A model generated the notes under the pieces. The model did not search any database, was not told the origin of the DNA, and saw only the letters and a list, made by a program, of their open reading frames with translations. The translations under genes were made by a program, and so were the position numbers. A stretch of DNA of 64,000 bases from Ophiobolus disseminans (lineage: Eukaryota; Ascomycota; Dothideomycetes; Pleosporales; Phaeosphaeriaceae). This document shows positions 46,838-57,299 of this stretch, one piece after another (position 1 is the stretch's first letter; the number at the start of each line of letters is the position of its first letter). Location of the stretch: positions 12,964-76,963 of the forward strand of contig MU006226.1 of the NCBI GenBank assembly GCA_010093685.1. Direction: 5' to 3'.

Positions 46838-47808
46838 GCACCACTCGTCACTAGAGTTAATAAGCCTAGGTTAAGAAAAGGATTATTAAGAGATAAAAGA
46901 AAATTATTAAAGCTAGCAAGATTAAAAGAAGGATTAAGAAGGAGGTTAGGAGCCTGTGACTAGCTAGGATTAGCTAATAGAGTTTTAAAGGTGGTTAGTA
47001 GCGTACTCGAACCTAAGGCCTTAGAAGCCTAGTCTTGCACGTCTAGAAGTTTCAAATCCTAACAGGAATACTCTAACTCCTAATCTTCGACCTCTAGTAG
47101 CTCTACACGAGCCTGCGCAGTGGCAGCCTCTAGACGCGCTAAGGCAAGACGCTTCTTACGCTTCTCTAGGCTGGTAAATTGGGTCTCCACATCGGGAAGC
47201 TAAAACCGCAATATCTCTACGAGTACCCAACCGAATCATACGATCTATAGCGTTTCTCGTAGCCTTAGTGTAGGTCTATAATTTTACTTTATAACGTTTT
47301 GTGATACATCTAATACTGCAAAAGTTATTTAGGTACCCAAATCTGAAACATTGGGTCTCCACATAGAACTCCGAACCTAAATAGCTTTTGCAGTATTGGA
47401 TATATAACAAAGCACTATATGGCAAGATTATAGACCTCTACTAGGGCTACTAAACAGGCTATAGATCGTCTGATTCGATTGGGTACTCGTAGAGATATTA
47501 CGGTTTTAGTTACCCGATGTGGAGACCCAATTTACCAGCCTACGCTTCTCCTTTGCTACCTTCTTCTAATCCTCTTTAGAAACAAAAAGGCTACACTTAG
47601 CACCTACTGCAATGCACCTAGCACAGCGGCCTAACGTAGTATCTGTAAAACAACGCAGATCTATCTTTTTACACCTCTAACAACAGAATAACATCTCTAG
47701 ACTCTTCTGCTGTACAATTGCAGCACGGTTGCAACGCTTAGTAGTAGAGGACTCCTTCTAGGGCGGACGGACGCTACGGGCTAAGGGCTTCTTGGATTCC
47801 TTAGGCAT
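46834..47808 (-). pseudogene. G1 antisense Zn2Cys6-like ORF, copy C, disrupted by MITE
   Basis: ATG 47808; without the 376-bp MITE and its 8-bp duplication the frame is 591 nt, exactly the length of copy A. All six cysteines of CX2CX6CX8CX2CX6C are present (about 47699-47604; LRCFTDTTLGRCARC). The helical segment (KEKRKKRLALARLEAA) is split by the MITE. Few TAG stops remain. Conservation of length and cysteines against copy A supports past coding constraint. Confidence 0.78.
47167..47542. mobile_element. Palindromic hAT-type MITE
   Basis: 376 bp, almost entirely an inverted repeat of two arms of about 185 bp (the first 30 bp are identical, TAGGCTGGTAAATTGGGT...). Flanked by the exact 8-bp duplication CGCTTCTC (47159-47166 and 47543-47550), the hAT signature. 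No ORF. Inserted in the antisense ORF of G1 copy 2. Confidence 0.9.
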
Positions 47809-47943
47809 AGTCAGAGAGGCAATAAGGAAGCAGAACCCTAACTCACAAACGAAAGGGTTTTGACTAGCTGCTACAGAACAAGGATGCGCTGCAAGGGAGG
47901 CGTGCAGGCTGTTAAGGACGACACGCAATAAGAGGGGGGATAG

Positions 47944-48373
47944 TGTTACAAACAAAGGTTAGGACGTATTAATTATTTAGGTAAGAACAATTATCCCGCC
48001 TAAAGTAGGGTAGCGCAGCTATGTTATGTGACTACCATCGCGCTAAGGCAGACTATCGCGCGATAGCAGACTATCTCGCAATAGCAGCCTATCTTAAGAT
48101 AGCAAACTATCTTGCAATAGCAGACTACTAAGCGATAGTACACAGGTATATAGACACCTACGTTAAGCTCCTATAGCTTATCGTGTTTAACTCAATACAG
48201 CAATCTTAACACAGCCTTCCTAGCAACCCCGATCACTGTAGTGAATCCCCTGTGATAGTTCTCTCTGTTCTCCCGGTTAGAACTGTTACAACCCCCTGCT
48301 TGCCTATCTGCGAAACTTAACCCTAGTGCCTTAGAACACTAGAGATATCCTCTCTACTTCCGAGCACCTTCAC
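47944..48373 (+). repeat. G1 copy 2 3' LTR with expanded repeat
   Basis: 430 bp, longer than the other G1 LTRs because the GCRATAGCAGACTATCTYGC unit is repeated four to five times (48045-48135). The right end reads CACCTTCAC and is followed at once by a fragment of G2 LTR. Confidence 0.85.
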
Positions 48374-48402
48374 GCCTGCTCTCTAGCTCTAGATAGTCTC
48401 TA

Positions 48403-48701
48403 TGTAAGGGGCTAGGCTAAAGACAGCAGGAAGGCTAGGTTAAACAGAGATGAATTCGATAGAGTCTATCTAGAGCTAGAGAGCAGGCTGACTTTATAGC
48501 AGACTGCTAGCTTCTAGAAGTTTCTACATACATTAGCATTTGTCAGCTATTAGAAGAACATATCTTGTTCTAGCTAGTTCTAGGACATTCTATAACGTTC
48601 TAGGACATTCCATAATGTTCTAGGACATTCTATAATATTCTATAATGTTCTAATAAACCGAAGTGTATCCATTAAGGACAGCAGAGGTCTAACCTCTTAC
48701 A
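48403..48701 (-). repeat. G2 solo LTR inserted into another G2 LTR
   Basis: TGTAAGGGG...CCTCTTACA with duplication CTCTA/CTCCA (48398-48402 and 48702-48706; one transition). The flanks (GCCTGCTCTCTAGCTC... left, CATCGAATT right) are themselves the 3' part of a G2 LTR in the opposite sense, so it hit a relative. Confidence 0.82.
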
Positions 48702-48939
48702 CTCCATCGAATTTATTAGTAAAGAGGATAAAAATCTCGTCTATAACAGCTGTAATATACCTAGGCAAATAGGTAAAACGTAAGCGTGCGATAAAGCGAC
48801 TGCAACGCAGCAACAATAAGCGCTAGAATCGCTTTTAGCGATTAGCTATAGAAGTAGATAAGCAGTTAAACGAGCGGGTAAACGTCGACTTTAACCTTAT
48901 CGTAGCTAAGGTTGTAGCAGAGTAGCAAGTGCTACTGAT
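48702..48939 (+). pseudogene. Short coding remnant of unknown element
   Basis: A plus-strand frame rich in Lys/Arg (KRKRAIKRLQRSNNKR, then DKQLNERVNVDFNLIVAKVVAE) with two TAG codons. It could be part of a gag or transposase; not recognised. Confidence 0.3.
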
Positions 48940-49273
48940 TGTCAGATTTAATAAGGTATTAGAACCTAATAATAGATAAGATGAATTAATGTTGTTCTCC
49001 GTGTCAGGACGCAGGTCTGCACCCGCTGCGCCATGCAGCTAAAAAAAGAAACGTATAATTAATGAACATTGATTATGGTGTGCAGAACAGTATATATCGT
49101 GCAGACGCAGCCAATGCACGAGGCTTCGCCTTACGTGCGCGCTTACGCCTCACACTCCGCTTCAGTGCAGAGTTTTACCTCGTGTCGGATCTAGTACTAG
49201 TGTGCTAGGGTGTCTATGCTAACCACTTCTGTTTTATCTAGTGTTATAACCTCACTGTACTTAAGACGTAACA
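48940..49273 (+). repeat. C3-family LTR carrying a solo C4 LTR
   Basis: Starts TGTCAGATTTAATAAGG and ends GACGTAACA, matching the C3 LTR but interrupted at 49002-49154 by a C4 LTR with exact duplication CTCCG (48997-49001 and 49155-49159). Neither has an internal region, so both are solo LTRs. Confidence 0.85.
49002..49154 (-). repeat. C4 solo LTR
   Basis: 153 bp, TGTCAGGACGCAG...CGCCTCACA, the reverse complement of the LTR at 12182-12325; TSD CTCCG. Confidence 0.88.
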
Positions 49274-49304
49274 CCGCTGCATATAGATTAGAGAGGGGGG
49301 GTAA

Positions 49305-49593
49305 TATAAGAGGTTAGACCTCTATTATCCTTAGTAGAGTCACTTCGGTTTAATAGAACAATATAGAACATTACGGAAGAGCATAGAATATTATAGAGCA
49401 TTATGTAATGTCCAGGAAAGTTCTAGCTATTGCAAAAGATTACAAATGATGACGTATGCCAATGTATGTAGAAACTTCCAGAAACTAGCAGTCTGCCTAT
49501 TTAGACAGCCTGCTCTCTGCCTCTAGATAGTCTCTATCGAATTCATCTCTATTCAACCTAGCCTTCCTGCTATCTTTAGCCTAGCCCCTTACA
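49305..49593 (+). repeat. G2 3' LTR with polypurine tract
   Basis: A purine tract GAGAGGGGGGG at 49290-49301 directly precedes an LTR starting TATAAGAGG (TG mutated to TA) and ending CCCCTTACA. The internal region of this G2 copy is gone. It truncates the pogo-like transposase on its right. Confidence 0.8.
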
Positions 49594-49845
49594 TACATAT
49601 ATCAAGGCTCTATTAAGTATTGCTCTATCTTAGCATGCTAGAAGTTAAAGTAATGTTTGTACTTATGCTATAAATTAGCATAGTGGCAATTACGGTCTAT
49701 TCCCTTAGTCCACTTGGCTATCAATCTATCATGATAACGGTGAAGGAAGCCACCTACGGACTAGGCCACGGTGACCTACCTAGGGTTCCCCTATTGGTTT
49801 TCCAGCTATTTTTGAAGCCCAATTTTGAACCAAACGTCTTAGAGG

Positions 49846-50923
49846 TAGGCTGGTAAATGGGTTCGGGGTACCCACCGCTAGGTATAGGTTGGGTAGGGGT
49901 CGCACGGATCTTGGGTTGAGGCTAGGGTTAGGTCGCACGGGCTATAGGTAGAGGTTAGGTAGGGTTATTTTAGGCTGGGTATAGGTTGGGATAGGGTCGC
50001 ACGGACGATGGGCTAGGGTTAGGTTAGGGGTACCTAGCTAGGTTGTGTAACGAGGTTGCAAACAACTTATTCTATAGTTAGGCTTTGCTGCTTTGCCTCT
50101 ACTTGCCTCCACATTGTCCCTGTATCGGGTCCGCTTTAACCCTGCTTCGCATCCGGCCTAACTCCGGATCCTCCGGATCCTCCGGATCCTACGAGGAAGG
50201 GTGCATGTTTTATTAGGTGTATTTAGTCAAGCTAGTCCTGTAGATAGCTTAGTAGTTTTTTAATATCCTTTTGTACAAGGCCTATAGGCGTTGTTAGACA
50301 ATCTAAGGTTTCTAAGTCTCTACGCACTCCTATATGCCTCTAAGTTGATTTACACTACATTTGGATATCTTTGATCTTGCCTGCGCTGTTACAGGGTAAG
50401 TGCCGTTAAGTTAAGTGCCGTTGAATTTAGTGTAGGGTTTATGCACTAGGTTATTACGTCTTTTTATCACACCTTGGCCTACAGCATTACATAAATATAA
50501 CGAAACTCTAAAACAATTAATATTTATACACGCGCACTACGTCTACTTAATTGCTTATTTGTCTTAAGTTGTTCATCAAATAGTGTCAGCCTAATCTGTT
50601 TTCGAACTAGAAGCTGCCAACGCAAGGGTGTTGAGTCCCCGTATTCATCCCTATCCTTGTCCCTATCCTCAGCCCTATTTTCGGCCCTATCCTCAGCCCT
50701 ATCCTCGCTCTTATCTTAAGAGCTCTACAAATAGAAAGTAGACTAATACATAACCCAACTGTGACCCAGTCCGTGCGACCCAACCCTAACCACAGGTCAG
50801 TGCGACTACAACCTAACCTATACCCATACTAGCGCAAAATATATGGGTTGGGGTTGGGTCATACCCGGGTCATCACGTGACTGAACCCAACCCCAACCCA
50901 ACCTATACCCATTTACCAGCCTA
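49846..50923. mobile_element. Non-autonomous hAT element, 1,078 bp
   Basis: Terminal inverted repeats TAGGCTGGTAAATGGGT, nearly the same as the MITE at 47167, with the exact 8-bp duplication CTTAGAGG (49838-49845 and 50924-50931). Subterminal GTCGCACGG motifs occur three times on the left (about 49889-50000) and as complements on the right (about 50775-50810), as expected for transposase binding sites. A CCCTATCCTCAG tandem lies at 50640-50715. There is no transposase. It contains LTR-X. Confidence 0.87.
50046..50393 (-). repeat. LTR-X, reverse, inside the hAT element
   Basis: 348 bp, TGTAACGAGG...GCGCTGTTACA. Includes three tandem CTCCGGATC units at about 50162-50188. Homologous to 43528-43836 in reverse. 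No clean duplication seen. Confidence 0.65.
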
Positions 50924-51200
50924 CTTAGAGGTAGTAAACGTTTCTTATTCTGTCTGTTTATCCATGCTACAAGCTCTATCTCTTGGTCTGGGGTAAGGGC
51001 ATGTTATTTAACGGCCTTGACGGTGCGGGGTTCAGTTAAAGCTTTGTACCGGCGAATGAGGGTAGGCTTCACAACACCATGCTTTCTAGCTATTTCTGAG
51101 AAGGTGAAAGATTGGTCACAAGGTAAGGATTTGATTTCTTCAATTGCAGCTTCAATTGGATCTCTATTGGTTGAGCTGGGGGTGGTGGTGTTCAGGGGGT

Positions 51201-52149
51201 GTTTCGGTGTTCCGGTGCATTACGGCAATCCGCGCATTACGCCCTAACCTACCGGTACGGTACGTAATCGCCTACGGTACGTCGAGGTATCTCAGCAGCA
51301 CTGCGACGCTGAATCCACCGAGTAAAGATGCCCATCTTGAACGCATATAAAGCGCGCCGTCTTGTATGATGCAATAAAAACATGCGGACAGAAGTGGAAG
51401 TGTTGCAGGGCGTATCCAGGACCCAGATGGCGTGCAGCCAATGGCGGCGGATGTACTGACCAGTTCAAAAAGCAAGAGGTGTGGTGGTGGCAACCAAAAG
51501 CCAGAATAAGAAGGTGAAGCCATGGTTGATGACAGGCTTCAGGTACTGAGCCTCCGATTTTGTAGTTATTTATCGATCAAGCGGCGTGGTTGCGTGACGA
51601 AAGACCCTTTTTGTTAGACTAAACAGCGCTAGCCCTGTTGTGAACCCGCTCCAGGTCAGCAATTTAAGCAAGTGAAACACAACCTTCCAACTGTCGGTTC
51701 TGTGCATATCAGTTGTTAGGCTATTGGAGCCCATCATGACCCAGATAGTTTGTACAACCGGTCAACAATGCCTCTTCGACGGCCTGCTGTGCCACATTAC
51801 CCATGAGCAAAAGTGGGAGGGGACGATTTTGTTGTCGGTGCTGGTATAGTCGTGATTTGGATGTTTTGTAGTAGCAACCTACCAGCAGATTGCGACGAGG
51901 CGAATGCATGTGCCTTACGGTCGTTTGGGATTCCGGGGTCTCTTATGCGTACCGTACACACCAACAACAGAAGTCTCAATGATCTACAGTATCGAGAGGC
52001 AACTTCAAAAGACTGACGGGTAACTCTCCCCGGGCTTTCAACGCACCATGTCGTCCCAAAGCTGCATTGACACTTGCCATCCCACTCAATACATTCGGGA
52101 TGGCGTCGGCCTCAAGGAACGTTTTTGAAGCAATTGAAGAGCTGGCCTT
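51201..52149. other. Intergenic DNA, balanced composition
   Basis: Right boundary of the repeat block. A cluster of GTACGGTACGTAATCG-like short repeats at 51254-51290 may be the outer end of the pogo remnant. Otherwise no supported gene; the open frames are short and without domains. Confidence 0.4.
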
Positions 52150-52318
52150 TGTTAGAGTAGCAGGGGCCACTTAGACAATCAGAAGCAGCGGAGGAGCTGC
52201 TACCTCAGGTGAGGTAGGCGCAATAGGCTATTGATTGAGTATATAGTTGCTTCCTCAGCTGAGATCAATCGATAACTTGTTAACTCAACTTTCTACTTCA
52301 ACAGCCTTGCTACTAACA
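52150..52318 (+). repeat. Probable solo LTR of another copia family
   Basis: 169 bp with ends TGTTAGAGTAGC and GCTACTAACA (inverted), a TATA-like GAGTATATAGTTGC, and unique flanks. No matching 5-bp duplication, so the call is tentative. Confidence 0.5.
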
Positions 52319-53096
52319 AGTGTGAGAGAATTCAGGACGAACATCGAGGCGACTGGTGCGCAAGTCAAATACCCGCGGCTCTCTTCCTGCTCTCGAAGGG
52401 AAAGTAGTCCTTAGAGCTTTTCCCCTTGTCATCCATAGACTTGGAGTCGGATTAGTCTACCTAGGCATTGTAGGTTGGCGAACGTGGACCTCCTTTCGAG
52501 ATGAGTGGAAGAGAGTTCCTTATAGACAAGCATATTCTGACCTTCTGTGCAGGACTTACACTCCACAGTAGCGTGGGTCGTCTTCGGGATTATCTTCGGC
52601 GTGGGAGCTGACTTGCTAATAGAGGCGCTACCTAGGTACTACGTGGTGTGCAAGCAGAGCTCTGCGAGGCTTTTCTTGTGATAGCAACTGGTCCATAGGA
52701 GTTCTTACGAGGTTTTGGCGCGTTTTAGGGTATCGCAGTACCCTCATCACCCAGCCGAGATTGGTGATGGATAGGTACGCAACCTTGGAAGGGTCGGGTT
52801 TAAGGACTGAATTGTGGCGATTTCCCTCTGCGTGCCGTCCGTCGTTACGGCTTTCAGCTCAATGCCATGCATCGATTGAACGCGAAGGGAAAACGGTACG
52901 CTGTCGTGGCGCGCAAATGCAGGTGTCTGCAAGCAGGAATCACCACCCTCCTCTTGCCCTTCGCTTACGGCCACGCATCATCACACAACCAAACGCAATG
53001 GTACAACGATAACCGCCAGGGTTCCGATGGCCTCACATAACAGGCATGAAATACAAGGATGTCATCAGTGATATGGCCCTTAGTGTTGCACGCTGA
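52319..53096. other. Intergenic, nothing recognised
   Basis: No repeat homology within the window and no convincing frame. Confidence 0.35.
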
Positions 53097-54083
53097 GCTT
53101 CTGGGGCAGGTGCATTTCAATTAGCAGCCGCACCACAAGGTCCGTCGGCACAGCAGCCCACGCACCCTCCCTAGATCAACGCGCTTCAGCAACACCCTCC
53201 GCCCCAACATGTGCAGCAGCCTGGAGGGTCTGCTTCAGCAAGTTCTCAGCCTGCTTCAGTCACCCCGCAAGTCAACCAACCTCAGCAACACCCTTCCTCG
53301 CATGTGCAGCTTATAGGGTCCGCTTCAAGCACCCCACAAGTCGACGAGACTCAGCAACAACTTGGAGGGTCCGCTTCAGCCACTCCACAAGTCAACGAGC
53401 CTCAGACACAACACGAGGGTTCCTTGTCGCAGAGCACGTCGCCACTAATACCTGACAGTGACGACTTCGATGAAGGACTCAAAGAGGAAGAGTTGGTCGA
53501 GCTTCTGTATACGAGTGTGCCCGACGCTGTCCAAACCTGCGGCAAAGCGAAGATGCGCAACACAGTGCAACCCAATACCCGCAGCAAAGGGAAATCCAGG
53601 GCAGTGGCTGACGACACCTCGCATGAGGACGTCGATGGCAGCTCGGATGACGAAGACGAGGACGAATTTGTCATCGAAGGGATGGACGATGACTTTGACG
53701 GTACTAGCCAAGGCAAGAGATTGCGCGGTGCTGCAACGACACGAAGCTCCAAGAGGGCAAAGGACAACACTGGCCAGCGCTCGCGAATCAACAAGGGCGG
53801 TAAGAGCAACGAGCAACAGCCCTCGCTGTCAATGTACTTCCAACCCACCACAACTTCGGCAGGAACCAGCGCCACCTTGTCCATCGCAGGCCCCAGCAGT
53901 GGCACCATGTCGTCCATTACAGGCCCCAGCGGCGCGTCACTCGGGACCAGTACCATAGCAGGATCTACACCAAGTCTACACACCACCGCCTTGTCTACTG
54001 CAGACCGGACAGCCAAATCCATGCGTGTCCTACCGGGCACCTGGCGTGGAAAGATGGTATTACGGGTCGGCGACATCACTTGA
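53097..54083 (+). pseudogene. Disordered acidic protein with PIP-box-like motif, start missing
   Basis: Open frame from 53097 to TGA 54081, interrupted by one TAG (53172). No ATG lies in frame before residue 115 of the long part, so the start is in a missing or unseen exon, or destroyed. N-part: three degenerate repeats (GSAS..TPQVN/D..QQ). Middle: acidic run (SSDDEDEDEF, DDDFDG) followed by basic GKRLRG and SSKRAK, a likely nuclear signal. QPSLSMYF at 53817-53840 fits the PCNA-binding PIP box QxxLxxYF. The tail is Ser/Thr/Gly-rich. A frame continuing at 54080 (RFDKDQQSVDLHDITTILVS) may be its shifted end. Unrecognised family; nuclear role inferred only. Confidence 0.5.
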
Positions 54084-54631
54084 GGTTCGATAAGGACCAG
54101 CAGAGCGTGGACCTCCATGATATTACAACGATACTTGTAAGCGTCGGAGCCGAAGTCGCCGCCAAAAGGCGCGTCTCGAGACGAGTTCTCAAGGTTTTCT
54201 TATTGCCAAAAGCCCCCTCCAAAGCCCGAGATGGTAAAGAGCGTAATCATGCATTCGTGACACAACGAACGCCCCACAGCTGCATTGGTCCGTATGGTCC
54301 GGCGTCAGACATGTACTCCCCGTCCTCACGCTCGCTGAGAAGCTAATGGACACCTCATGAAATGCAGTTAATAACGCAACGTACACTCGTAAGGATGATG
54401 GCAAGTTCAGGCCTGGCAATGACGATGCGGCGGAATTTCCGGAAGTGGTGCACTTCAGACATGACATTGCGGACTGGGTAGTTAGATCTAGACTGTATGG
54501 CTGGGGCGAGGAGGGGAAGTAGGTGAGTATATGACGATTTTGCCTTGATGGCCCGGTGCTGTGGGACAAAGGCGGCAGATATTGCAGACTGTGAACTTGA
54601 GAGCGAGTGCCTCTGACGGACGTCTCAACAG
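54084..54631. other. Spacer, possible 3' part of the preceding gene
   Basis: Contains the open plus-strand frame 54080-54346 discussed with the preceding gene; otherwise no feature. Confidence 0.3.
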
Positions 54632-54795
54632 TGTCGGATGTGAGAGACAGGGCAGAAAAGAGGGAGAAGGTTGCTGTATTAAGAGAGCTACGGAGAGCGA
54701 TTATATACACAACCAAGATGAGTGATCAAGTGACGAAGAGTCACGTGAGGAACGCAGTTCACATATACCTTGTGAACTGGGGTGCTATGCTGACA
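54632..54795 (-). repeat. C5 solo LTR
   Basis: 164 bp, the reverse complement of the LTR at 12594-12763, with exact duplication AACAG (54627-54631 and 54796-54800). It lies 100 bp past the 3' end of the SSP411-like gene. Confidence 0.9.
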
Positions 54796-54896
54796 AACAG
54801 CATGAGCAAGAATTGAATTGAAATATCATATTCTATATCTTGCAATCATACACATCACATCATGATACCGTCATCCATACCCTCAGCCCCACCCTC

Positions 54897-57299
54897 TCAT
54901 ATCCTCGTCACCGCATCCTCCAACTCCCCCATCCCCATCCCCAGCCCATCCCCACACACCCCATTCTCACACACCATGACACCCTCCCTCCCAGCATCCA
55001 TACTCGCCACCAACTTATTCCGCTTCTGCAACCACTCCCCTCCGTCCTTGCCAACTCGACTTACAGCGCTCAAGCCCGCCGGTTTCTCGCGATGCCTCTG
55101 CAGCCACCGCTCAACCCGCTCCCCATCACCAGTAATGACTGCATGCTGCATACCAAGCTTGCCCGCTACGACGGCGTCCATCATGCTCGGGAATAGGAAT
55201 GGGTGCTGCATGATCTCGGCTTCAAACGCACTCGCCGTTTCCCTTGCTCGCTTCACATACTCAAGATCCTCCAGCAGCGCGCCCAAGCGATCTAGATTCC
55301 GCGCCGATACGCCGTTTGTGCCGGGCTCGGCGTTGTCCATGCCGTCTTTGAGTCGCATGATCAGATCGACCTGATTCTCGGGCGTGCTGAAGAATCCGAG
55401 ATGTTCTTTGTCCCAGAAAAATTTGAGTTGCGCTTGTTGTAGGTCGTCGGCCCATTGCAGGTAGGATGTGTTGAATGTCGCTTCGTATAGGTCGATGAGG
55501 CCGGAGATGAGGTAGGCGTAGTCGTCTGCGAAACCTGGGGCGTCACCGGGGCCTTCGCGGTAGACGCGAGTGAGGGTGTGTGAGGTGGGGTTGTAGAGTT
55601 CTTTTTGGATGAAGTGGGCTGCCTTTTCGGCGGCTGCGAGGTATGTTTTGGAGTGGGTGGGGTCTTGTGAGGAGAGAGATGCGGATGTGCGGGCCAAGGC
55701 ACCGATTGCGAGGCCATTCCAGGATACCACGATTTTGTCGTCGAGTGCGGGCCGAGGGCGCTCTTTGTTGCGGTGATCGAGGAGCTTTTGCCGGCCGCTT
55801 GAGAGAATCTTTTGGACTTCATCTTCTGAAAGAGCGAATTGTTTTGCGACGTCTGTGGGCGTGGTGTTGTTGATAGCTAGTACGTTCTGGTTGATGAGCT
55901 CGTCGTGCGCATCATGTTCTGGCGCCACATTGCCTTCGTCTCTTACGTTGTAGTATCGTGCGAGGATCTCGGCGTCTCGGTCGCCTAGTATCTCCTGGAA
56001 CTCCTTGAGTGTCCAAACGTAGAATGCGCCCTCTCGCTTTTCCTTATCTGTGGGCCTGTACAACGAGTCTGCATCCTCCGAGGAGAAGAAGCCGCCGCTC
56101 TCGGCTTGCATGGGCGACGTGGTCAGGTAGGTCGCAATGTCGTGGACAGCATCGAGCATGTCTGGTAGTTTGGTCAGGAGATATGCGTCTAGATATACAG
56201 GCAGCAGTTGCGCTTGGTCGTATAACATCTTCTCAAAGTGCGGTAGGCTCCAGTCTTTGGTGACGGAATAGCGGGCGAAGCCGTTTCCGACCTGGTCATG
56301 TATGCCGCCCTTGTTCATCCAGTCGAGCGTGGAAAGCACCATGTCTTTCGCTGCGGTTACGTCTTCTGCGCCCAGGACCTCGACGACCTGCTTGGGGTAG
56401 CCGCTAAGCTTTAGGAGAAAGTGGAGGTTCGAGGGCGTGGGAAACTTGGGCGCGCCGCCGAAGCCGGCATGAAGCTTGTCGTACCGCCTGCTGAAGTACT
56501 CGAATGCCTCGTCCAGGAGCTCCAGGTCGAGCGGGTCGTGCTCTGCGCCGTCTTTCCGGCTGATGTTGCCGTCTTCTGCAAAGTCGCGCAGCTGCGACGT
56601 GATCTCCTTGGCCGAGTCCAGACACCGCTGGCGCTGGTTCTTCCACACGTCCCGGATCTTCTTCAGTATGTCCACGAATCCCGGGTGGCCCTCCATGGCC
56701 ATGGTCGCGCCCGGGCCCGGCCAGTATGTCCCACCAAAGATCGGTTCCAGGTCTGGCGTGATGAATACGTTCAGCGGCCATCCCCCGCCGCCGGTAGTCG
56801 CCTGGACGTAGTTCATGTATATGCGGTCGACGTCCGGGCGCTCCTCGCGGTCGATCTTGATGGGGATGAAATTCTCGTTGAGCATGTCCGCGACGTCCTG
56901 GTTCTCGAACGACTCGCGCTCCATGACGTGGCACCAATGGCACGCAGCATAGCCTATGCTTATGAAGATGAGCCTGTTCGACTTCTTTGCCAGCTCCAGC
57001 GCTTCCGGGCCCCACATCTGCCATGCGACCGGGTTGTCCATGTGGCCGCGCACGTACGGGCTCCGGCTCTCTTTCAGCCGGTTCGTGAGCTTCAGGCCGT
57101 CACCTGACGCCGTCGACTTGTCCGTCATGTCCTTCACGTCCATGCCGAGTATCGACGCGTGGAGTCTGCGCACCTGCGCTCGGGGTGTGGAATGTGGAGT
57201 GAGGGCGGTTCGTGTTGGTATTCGGCGGGTCGGCGCAGACGCGATAGTCGTTCGTGTGGGAGCGCAGGGTCCTTTGAGATTGAAGCGCACCGGGGGCAT
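54897..57299 (-). CDS. SSP411/YyaL-type thioredoxin-domain protein (DUF255)
   Basis: Intact, intronless 800-residue protein, the length usual for the family (human relative SPATA20). Residues 70-230 form a thioredoxin-like domain with the CHWC motif at 120-123 and the hallmark MERESFEN, IKIDREERPD and GGGWPLNVF segments. The rest is a helical (alpha/alpha)6-barrel region like N-acylglucosamine 2-epimerases (GGIHDQVGNGFARYS; PHFEKMLYDQAQ). Residues 1-50 are rich in Arg, Ser and Thr with no acidic residue, so a mitochondrial presequence is plausible if ATG 57299 is used; Met53 is an alternative start. Exact reaction unknown for the family; redox or sugar-related roles are suggested. No RIP stops: this is the only undamaged gene here. 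Confidence 0.95.
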   Translation of the reverse strand: MPPVRFNLKGPCAPTRTTIASAPTRRIPTRTALTPHSTPRAQVRRLHASILGMDVKDMTDKSTASGDGLKLTNRLKESRSPYVRGHMDNPVAWQMWGPEALELAKKSNRLIFISIGYAACHWCHVMERESFENQDVADMLNENFIPIKIDREERPDVDRIYMNYVQATTGGGGWPLNVFITPDLEPIFGGTYWPGPGATMAMEGHPGFVDILKKIRDVWKNQRQRCLDSAKEITSQLRDFAEDGNISRKDGAEHDPLDLELLDEAFEYFSRRYDKLHAGFGGAPKFPTPSNLHFLLKLSGYPKQVVEVLGAEDVTAAKDMVLSTLDWMNKGGIHDQVGNGFARYSVTKDWSLPHFEKMLYDQAQLLPVYLDAYLLTKLPDMLDAVHDIATYLTTSPMQAESGGFFSSEDADSLYRPTDKEKREGAFYVWTLKEFQEILGDRDAEILARYYNVRDEGNVAPEHDAHDELINQNVLAINNTTPTDVAKQFALSEDEVQKILSSGRQKLLDHRNKERPRPALDDKIVVSWNGLAIGALARTSASLSSQDPTHSKTYLAAAEKAAHFIQKELYNPTSHTLTRVYREGPGDAPGFADDYAYLISGLIDLYEATFNTSYLQWADDLQQAQLKFFWDKEHLGFFSTPENQVDLIMRLKDGMDNAEPGTNGVSARNLDRLGALLEDLEYVKRARETASAFEAEIMQHPFLFPSMMDAVVAGKLGMQHAVITGDGERVERWLQRHREKPAGLSAVSRVGKDGGEWLQKRNKLVASMDAGREGVMVCENGVCGDGLGMGMGELEDAVTRI

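Larger units (their letters stand above)
49599..51200 (-). pseudogene. Second pogo-like transposase, N-terminal fragment
   Basis: Minus strand: a Psq-type helix-turn-helix (PIEAAIEEIKSL..FSEIARKHGV, about 51160-51050), TEPRTVKAV, then the Tc5/CENP-B-type DNA-binding domain (LTPDQEIELVAWI near 50990-50950). It continues on the other side of the hAT insertion (LVQNWASKIAGKPIG, 49840-49790; LIAKWTKGIDRN, about 49730-49695). It breaks off before the DDE region at the G2 LTR. One frameshift near 49770 and a few TAG/TGA. A different family from the 23909 element. Confidence 0.78.

Noticed and set aside
50640..50715. CRISPR-like array
   Set aside because: The 12-bp CCCTATCCTCAG units have no unique spacers; it is a simple tandem repeat in a eukaryotic transposon.
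49870..50900. Interstitial telomere
   Set aside because: The GGGTTAGG/CCCTAACC strings are irregular, lie symmetrically inside a hAT element with clean TSDs, and form no tandem TTAGGG array.
1..51200. Reassignment of TAG to glutamine as an explanation for the in-frame TAGs
   Set aside because: TAG also falls at expected Trp sites, TAA is common too, LTRs show the same transitions outside coding DNA, and the intact 800-residue gene at 54897-57299 has no internal TAG.
54897..57299. Several open frames on the opposite strand and in other frames of the SSP411-like gene (for example 56421-57107 plus)
   Set aside because: They are shadows of a GC-rich coding region; only the minus-strand frame shows family motifs.
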